This document shows positions 59,977 to 64,000 of a stretch of DNA of 64,000 nt, in pieces. The notes beneath the pieces were generated by a model. That model was given only the letters and a program-made list of their open reading frames with translations. It did no database searches and was not told the DNA's origin. The first letter of the stretch is position 1. Each line of letters begins with the position of its first letter. Source of the stretch: an uncultured Verrucomicrobia subdivision 3 bacterium (GTDB taxonomy: Bacteria; Verrucomicrobiota; Verrucomicrobiia; Limisphaerales; UBA11358); NCBI GenBank assembly GCA_903922735.1, contig CAIXUZ010000052.1:36431-100430 (forward strand). The letters are read 5' to 3'. The position numbers and the translations under genes are program-made.

Positions 59977-60492
59977 AAAAAAATAGGAGTCACTACCATT
60001 CCTCCGGAACCAAATAGTGATTCAACGCATTGGTTATTTTGCTTGGTTTGTCTCTTTTTGGGATCAGCTGTGTTATTCGCTGCTTTTAAGGAAAATGACG
60101 GCAGGTTGTTAACCGGTGGTGTGGGCGGTGCATTTTTTCTATTTGGTCTTGTAATGATGATTCGTCGGAAGTGTGTAATAAATTGGGCGCAGAGTATGGT
60201 TGTTGTAGAATTCAAACTCTTTGGAAAATATACAATGCGGCGCAAGCAAATATCATTCTCTGAATTCGACAGAATTTTGATAAGTCGGCATGGAAACGAT
60301 GATAACCAACCAATAAACTTGGTGAGCTTACGCAAGCGAGCTGGAGGAAAAGTTCCGCTACGATATTTTCATGCTAGTGGTGATGGAGTTTGTTATGAGG
60401 CGCTAGATTTTGCCGAGCGATTGGCGTCTGACCTTGGCTTAGAAATTGCGGAAAGTCAGCAATACAGGAGAGCCTCTCTCTTCCAGAAATAA
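59974..60492 (+). CDS. Two-helix membrane protein with PH-like domain
   Basis: 172 residues from the ATG at 59974, just inside repeat R1. Two helices (HWLFCLVCLFLGSAVLFAAF and LTGGVGGAFFLFGLVMMIRR) are followed by a beta-rich region (CVINWAQSMVVVEFKLFGKY). No family recognised. It sits between R1 and R2 as a cargo unit. Confidence 0.6.
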   Translation: MKKIGVTTIPPEPNSDSTHWLFCLVCLFLGSAVLFAAFKENDGRLLTGGVGGAFFLFGLVMMIRRKCVINWAQSMVVVEFKLFGKYTMRRKQISFSEFDRILISRHGNDDNQPINLVSLRKRAGGKVPLRYFHASGDGVCYEALDFAERLASDLGLEIAESQQYRRASLFQK

Positions 60493-60532
60493 AAAGAGAT
60501 CAGAACTAGGCGCATGACGGGAGAATCTTTCA

Positions 60533-60588
60533 ACTGACAGGAAATTGCTTTTCAGGCGGGCTCATTTGCTGGACGCGGCGCGGGTGAC
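60533..60588. repeat. R repeat, copy R2
   Basis: CTGACAGGAAATTGCTTTTC, then AGGCGGGCTCATTTGCTGGA and CGCGGCGCGGGTGA. On the minus strand it encodes SPAPRPANEPA-stop. Confidence 0.9.
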
Positions 60589-60609
60589 CAATTGACGCCG
60601 CTGGCCATA

Positions 60610-61362
60610 TTAACGGTTGTGGATGCGGTCTGGATTTTCGCGGAGAAAATCCGCAAAGTCCGGCGTAATGCGTTGAACCACCGGGTCAATCGGATACACG
60701 ATCCCATCGCTCGCAAGCTTGGCGTTTTTGGGCAGCAGATCAAATGCCAGCAGTCTTTGCCGCGAATCGTAGTAGGCTCCATCGCAGAATTTTTCAAACC
60801 CCTTGGCTTGCATCATCGCATCTATGGCTGCCGGCGGCGCGTCCACACCCTCGATTGCGGTCTGCGAAGTTACGATGACGGGTATTCCGCCGTTAGGCAC
60901 GATGCGCTCCAGCCGGATGTCGTCATCAAAATTTTTATTTTGCAGCGCGAGCCGGTCCAGGTATTCCGCCGGCGTCGCGCCGTGAACGTGTGAGCCAAGG
61001 GCAATGCCGTAGCCTTTTTGCTTGGTGGGAATCGTTTCCTTGAAATACCGGCCGCTGGCCTCGTCAAAAAAGACATTGTGCTCGCCGCCGCTGGTGTCGA
61101 TCTCGGAAAGTCTGCGCCCGGTTTGGCCGTTTAGTTTGGCCCACTCAATGAGCCGCGATTGCTCTGCTTTAATGCGGCCTGTGCGCTCGGACTCAAGGGC
61201 ATCGTGGCCTGGAGCTGCCGGAGCGCCACCACGCGCGAAGTTAGCCGATGACTCAAGCGCCCCTTGAGCGTCGGCGTCTGTGCGGGTGTGTTCGGATGTG
61301 CCATTGATGCCTGCAAATATACCTGGTTTTGGTTTTACGGGCGAGCATTTTTTCGGAACTAT
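60610..61362 (-). pseudogene. Polyvalent-protein kinase-like fragment without a start codon
   Basis: The open frame of 250 codons follows a stop and has no ATG before 60900. ALESERTGRIKAEQSRLIEW, RRLSEIDTSGGEHNVFFDEA and GALGS-like KQKGYGIALGSHVHGATPAE are followed by FCDGAYYDSRQRLLAFDLLP and DGIVYPIDPVVQRI. This order resembles the Ser/Thr/Tyr-kinase domain found in large polyvalent (MuF-like) phage proteins. It is probably the C-terminal remnant of such a protein. Confidence 0.55.
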
Positions 61363-61541
61363 TCAGCCAATCCCCAAAGGCTCTGTTTCTCATTTAGTTG
61401 TTGCCCCGGTGCCATCTGCTGGACAGCAGTCCACACTTCGGGATCATATGTGTGCAGGGTCAGGACTATGCCCGGCACGCCGGCGGGGGAATTCAGGGCG
61501 GCGCAAGGATCCGAGCCGGGCCCACTTGGCGGCAATCCGGC

Positions 61542-61784
61542 TTAAGGCGCGAGCTTCCAGAATTTTTCCGCGTCGGCCTTGGTGACGAGGGCCATGTAAT
61601 GTTTGCGGATGATGCTTTCGGAATGGCCGAGGGCCGTGGCGACTTTTTCAGCCGAGCCGGTGTGCGCCAGCCACATGCTGGCGGCGGTGTGGCGGGTGCA
61701 GTCCGACGGCCAGCGTTTGAGCTTTAAAGGTTTTCGGAGTTTCTTCAAATCCCAAATCCGCGTGACGCGTCGGAAAGGGGTCAT
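61542..61784 (-). pseudogene. C-terminal fragment of a tyrosine recombinase (integrase)
   Basis: 80 codons. WPSDCTRHTAASMWLAHTGS carries the second catalytic Arg, and VATALGHSESIIRKHYMALV has the LGH motif and the nucleophilic Tyr. The N-terminal DNA-binding part and first catalytic Arg are missing, so the protein is truncated. Its place near the right border of the phage island suggests it was the element's integrase. Confidence 0.82.
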
Positions 61785-61842
61785 TACTTTGTTTACACCC
61801 TGAATCCCCCCGGCCTCAATCGCCGGCAGGCACGAATGAATT

Positions 61843-61896
61843 ACTGATAGGAAATTGTTTTTCCGGCGGGATCATTGACTGGACGCGGCGCTGGTG
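61843..61896. repeat. R repeat, copy R3
   Basis: CTGATAGGAAATTGTTTTTC, then CGGCGGGATCATTGACTGGA and CGCGGCGCTGG. Minus-strand reading gives APAPRPVNDPAGKTIS. Confidence 0.9.
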
Positions 61897-62098
61897 CCAG
61901 CCGGTCAAAATCCTTCAACGATTTCTTCAATAACCGGGTAAAAACCGGGTGGGTGAAGTTTTTCAGTTCTGTGGAATTGTTTCCGCTTCGCCGCCGATCG
62001 CGAATGGTTAGATGAAGCGACGAAAACCATCGGCAATTTCTGGAAGCGGAAGAATGCGCAGAGGAATGGTGAGACTCTGGACAAGGTTCCGGATTCAA

Positions 62099-62152
62099 AT
62101 GGATAGGAAATTACTTTTCATGCGGGCTCATTTACTTGACGCGACGCGGGCA
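62099..62152. repeat. R repeat, copy R4
   Basis: ATGGATAGGAAATTACTTTT, then CATGCGGGCTCATTTACTTG and ACGCGACGCGGG. It marks the right end of the repeat-rich island. Confidence 0.88.
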
Positions 62153-62469
62153 AGACGATTTCAAGGCCAATACAATTGCCCATCATGAGAACGCTCACCT
62201 CCTGCGATGCTGGTAGTATCGCATTTGCAACTAGCACCGCACACATGTGAGACTCTTCGCGGAACTGGTTTCAAAAAGCCCTTGGCACTTCGGGTAGCAA
62301 CCATTCCATCACAAGCTACGCAGCGCGATGTACCGTGCGATCACAAATAACCGAATACAATGATTGGGAAATGAGGTTCGATTCTGGTTTTGCCAATAGT
62401 AATATCTGCAATCGAAAAATATTCCGGCAACTGGAGCTTCTTTTTGGAGATAATAGTTGAAACGCCAGC

Positions 62470-63003
62470 ATGAACGATTTGAACGACCAGCATCACGACC
62501 AGTTCCTCCGCCTCTTGGCGGCGCATGAGCCGGCGCTGCGGACGTTTGTGCGGTCGCTGCTGCCCTCGCTGGCAGACGTGTCGGAAGTCATGCAGGAGGT
62601 GGCGGTGGTGCTCTGGCAGAAATTTACGGAGTTCGACGCCACGCGGGATTTTCGGAAATGGGCCTTTGGCGTGGCGCGCTATCAGGCGCTCGCGTATCTG
62701 CGCGACCGGGCGCGAGACCGGCATGTATTCGACGACGAACTCGTGGGCCGGCTCGCCGATGAGGCCGTTGCGGCCGGGCCGCGGCATGAGGCGCAGCGGG
62801 AGGCATTGGAGACCTGCCTGCAAAAGCTGCCGGCGCATCAGCGCGAACTGGTGCTTTCGGCCTACACGGAAGGCACGCGGATGGACGAACTCGCCGCGCA
62901 ACGGGAGCGGACGGCGATGTCGCTTTACAAGCTGCTGCATCGCCTCCGGCAGTTGCTGCTGGAGTGCGTGCGGCGCACCATTGCCCGGGAGGAACGCGCA
63001 TGA
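62470..63003 (+). CDS. ECF-type RNA polymerase sigma factor
   Basis: 177 residues. Region 2 is FLRLLAAHEPALRTFVRSLL then VMQEVAVVLWQKFTEFD and RDFRKWAFGVARYQALAYLR; region 4 is ALETCLQKLPAHQRELVLSA and LAAQRERTAMSLYKLLHRLR. It belongs to the ECF group common in Rhodopirellula and Verrucomicrobium. It directs RNA polymerase to a regulon, with the anti-sigma gene overlapping by 4 bp. Confidence 0.92.
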   Translation: MNDLNDQHHDQFLRLLAAHEPALRTFVRSLLPSLADVSEVMQEVAVVLWQKFTEFDATRDFRKWAFGVARYQALAYLRDRARDRHVFDDELVGRLADEAVAAGPRHEAQREALETCLQKLPAHQRELVLSAYTEGTRMDELAAQRERTAMSLYKLLHRLRQLLLECVRRTIAREERA

Positions 63004-63467
63004 AAAGCCACTGGCACGAGCAGATTCAGCGCTATGTCAACGGACTGGCGAGTCCGGCGGAAGCCGCCGCGTTGCAGGCGGCGCTAAACCAGGACGCGGA
63101 GTTGCGCGCCTTGTATCTCGACTACATGAATCTGGACGTGGCGTTAAGCGCGGCGGCGGAGATGATGACGTTTAATGAAAACAGCCGGACAAACGTCGCC
63201 GCGATTCCACCGCCGACTATCTGGTCGTTGTTGCATTCCTGGCGCTGGCTCGGGGCGACGGCGGCCGGTGCGGCTCTGGTCATCCTGGTGCTGTTTCCCT
63301 GGCATCGCCCCGCTTCGCCGGCGCATCACGATATCATCTCCGCCATCGCTTCCACGCAAAACGCCGTTGCCAGGCTTACGGTTGAATCGCCGCCATTGTT
63401 CCCGGCTTGGGCGTCGCCGACCGATTCAATGTTCCATCAACCGCGAATATTAAAATTCGATCTCTGA
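63000..63467 (+). CDS. Anti-sigma factor-like membrane protein
   Basis: 155 residues from the ATG at 63000, overlapping the sigma stop by 4 bp. The cytoplasmic part has the zinc-free anti-sigma helix bundle look (IQRYVNGLASPAEAAALQAA then LRALYLDYMNLDVALS), followed by a membrane helix (WLGATAAGAALVILVLFPW, about 79 to 98) and a short periplasmic tail. It would hold the sigma factor at the membrane. It is shorter than FecR-type proteins, which also carry a long periplasmic domain, so a truncated relative is possible. Confidence 0.75.
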   Translation: MKSHWHEQIQRYVNGLASPAEAAALQAALNQDAELRALYLDYMNLDVALSAAAEMMTFNENSRTNVAAIPPPTIWSLLHSWRWLGATAAGAALVILVLFPWHRPASPAHHDIISAIASTQNAVARLTVESPPLFPAWASPTDSMFHQPRILKFDL

Positions 63468-63499
63468 TCATGAAACTTCAGCCAACCCCAATACCTGCC

Positions 63500-64000
63500 A
63501 TGAAACTTATCACCACCTTCGTTCTCCTTGCGTCATTGTGTCCGCTGTTCGCGGCGGACCATGCCAAACCGGCCGCCGACCCGTTTGCCGGCGCGTTCTT
63601 CCCGCCGGAACTGGTTCTGCTGGCGCGGGATCGCATCGCGCTGACGCCGGCGCAGCAGGAAACTTTTCGCACGCGGGTGGAGCAAACGCAGGCGCGTTCG
63701 GAAGAACTGCGGGTGAAGCTGGAGCGCGAGACGGCGGCGCTGGCGGCGCTCGCAAAACCGGAGCACGTGGATGAAACGGCGCTCAATGCGCAGATCGACA
63801 AAGTCCTTGATGTCGAGCGCGAGGTGAAGCATGTCCACCTGGGGATGCTGGTGGCGACCAAGAATCTCCTGACGCCCGAACAACAGGCCAAGCTGCGCGA
63901 AATCGCGAAGGATGGCGGCAAACAACTGGCGGAAGACACTCGCCAACGGCTTTCTAACAAGGTTGCGCAGGTCAAAGCGGGCGCGCAAAAATGGGCGGCC
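63500..64000 (+). CDS. Periplasmic Spy/CpxP-like (LTXXQ) protein, 3' truncated by window edge
   Basis: The visible 167 residues start at 63500; an ATG at 63470 adds ten residues before the signal peptide. The peptide TTFVLLASLCPLFAA is exported. Two LTxxQ-type motifs (IALTPAQQETFRTRVEQTQA and NLLTPEQQAKLREIAKDGG) flank a coiled coil (RVKLERE-like). Such proteins are periplasmic chaperones or metal sensors. It follows the sigma/anti-sigma pair and may be part of its regulon. The frame is still open at base 64000. Confidence 0.72.
   Translation, partial: MKLITTFVLLASLCPLFAADHAKPAADPFAGAFFPPELVLLARDRIALTPAQQETFRTRVEQTQARSEELRVKLERETAALAALAKPEHVDETALNAQIDKVLDVEREVKHVHLGMLVATKNLLTPEQQAKLREIAKDGGKQLAEDTRQRLSNKVAQVKAGAQKWAA

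Larger units (their letters stand above)
61785..62469. other. Right border region of the phage island, no intact gene
   Basis: 685 bp. It holds R3 (61843 to 61896), a possible + strand remnant ending REWLDEATKTIGNFWK then a stop at 62105, and R4 (62099 to 62152). The rest up to 62469 has no supported gene. The sigma-factor promoter is probably here but no clear -35/-10 pair is seen. Confidence 0.5.

Noticed and set aside
61841..62098. 85-codon minus-strand ORF across R3
   Set aside because: Only the repeat-encoded Pro-Ala part is shared with other copies; the rest has no support, so it is treated as remnant sequence.

Overview
The window looks like a chromosomal segment of a member of the Verrucomicrobiota (Pedosphaera/Limisphaera-like). 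This is an inference from the exosortase/PEP-CTERM exopolysaccharide locus, the prepilin-like DUF1559-type protein, the many GC-rich palindromic repeats and the style of the cargo genes. No rRNA, intact tRNA or CRISPR array was seen.

Left part (1 to about 31.7 kb): a large exopolysaccharide (EPS) locus, nearly all on the + strand and often with overlapping start and stop codons. It starts inside an asparagine synthetase (AsnB). It continues with three glycosyltransferases, three FemAB/GNAT-type acyltransferases, three polysaccharide-deacetylase-like proteins, GlmM, an initiating sugar transferase, a YdcF-like protein, a DegT/StrS aminotransferase and a CapD-type epimerase/dehydratase. The export and assembly genes follow: an outer-membrane beta-barrel protein, a Wza-like exporter, a Wzc-like chain-length/tyrosine kinase and a convergent O-antigen-ligase/polymerase-like protein. 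It ends with an exosortase fused to EpsI, a TPR protein and a PEP-CTERM protein. Together these suggest synthesis, modification and export of an EPS coupled to sorting of PEP-CTERM proteins. A NusG/UpxY-like antiterminator (minus strand) and a hybrid PAS histidine kinase close the locus.

Middle and right part (about 35.1 to 62.2 kb): a degraded, rearranged phage-derived island. It begins next to a 3' tRNA fragment (35.1 kb), which may be an attachment scar. A minus-strand early/packaging module runs from 46.1 down to 36.4 kb: AlpA-like HTH, SSB-like protein, PD-(D/E)XK nuclease, AEP-like primase, RepA-like ATPase, small terminase and large terminase. Three + strand cargo genes interrupt it. 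From 46.5 to 56.5 kb lies a cargo array of about 17 small minus-strand genes, mostly membrane proteins, plus one + strand secreted nuclease. Its first half is spaced by eight copies of a palindromic unit, an organisation that resembles integron cassettes or a repeat-driven accumulation zone. Three stranded C-terminal tails of terminase genes lie among them on the + strand. A short + strand structural module follows (57 to 59.9 kb: LamG protein, head-tail connector-like protein, membrane proteins). The end holds broken genes (polyvalent-protein kinase, integrase C-terminus) separated by four copies of a ~50 bp direct repeat.

Right edge (62.4 to 64 kb): an ECF-type sigma factor, its likely anti-sigma factor and a truncated Spy/LTXXQ-like periplasmic protein, probably core host genes.

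The most unusual signals are: a conserved inverted-repeat element present twice (43.9 and 56.7 kb); palindromic repeats lying in frame inside the terminase, primase and nuclease genes; repeated stranded 3' ends of phage genes; and the palindrome-spaced small-gene array.
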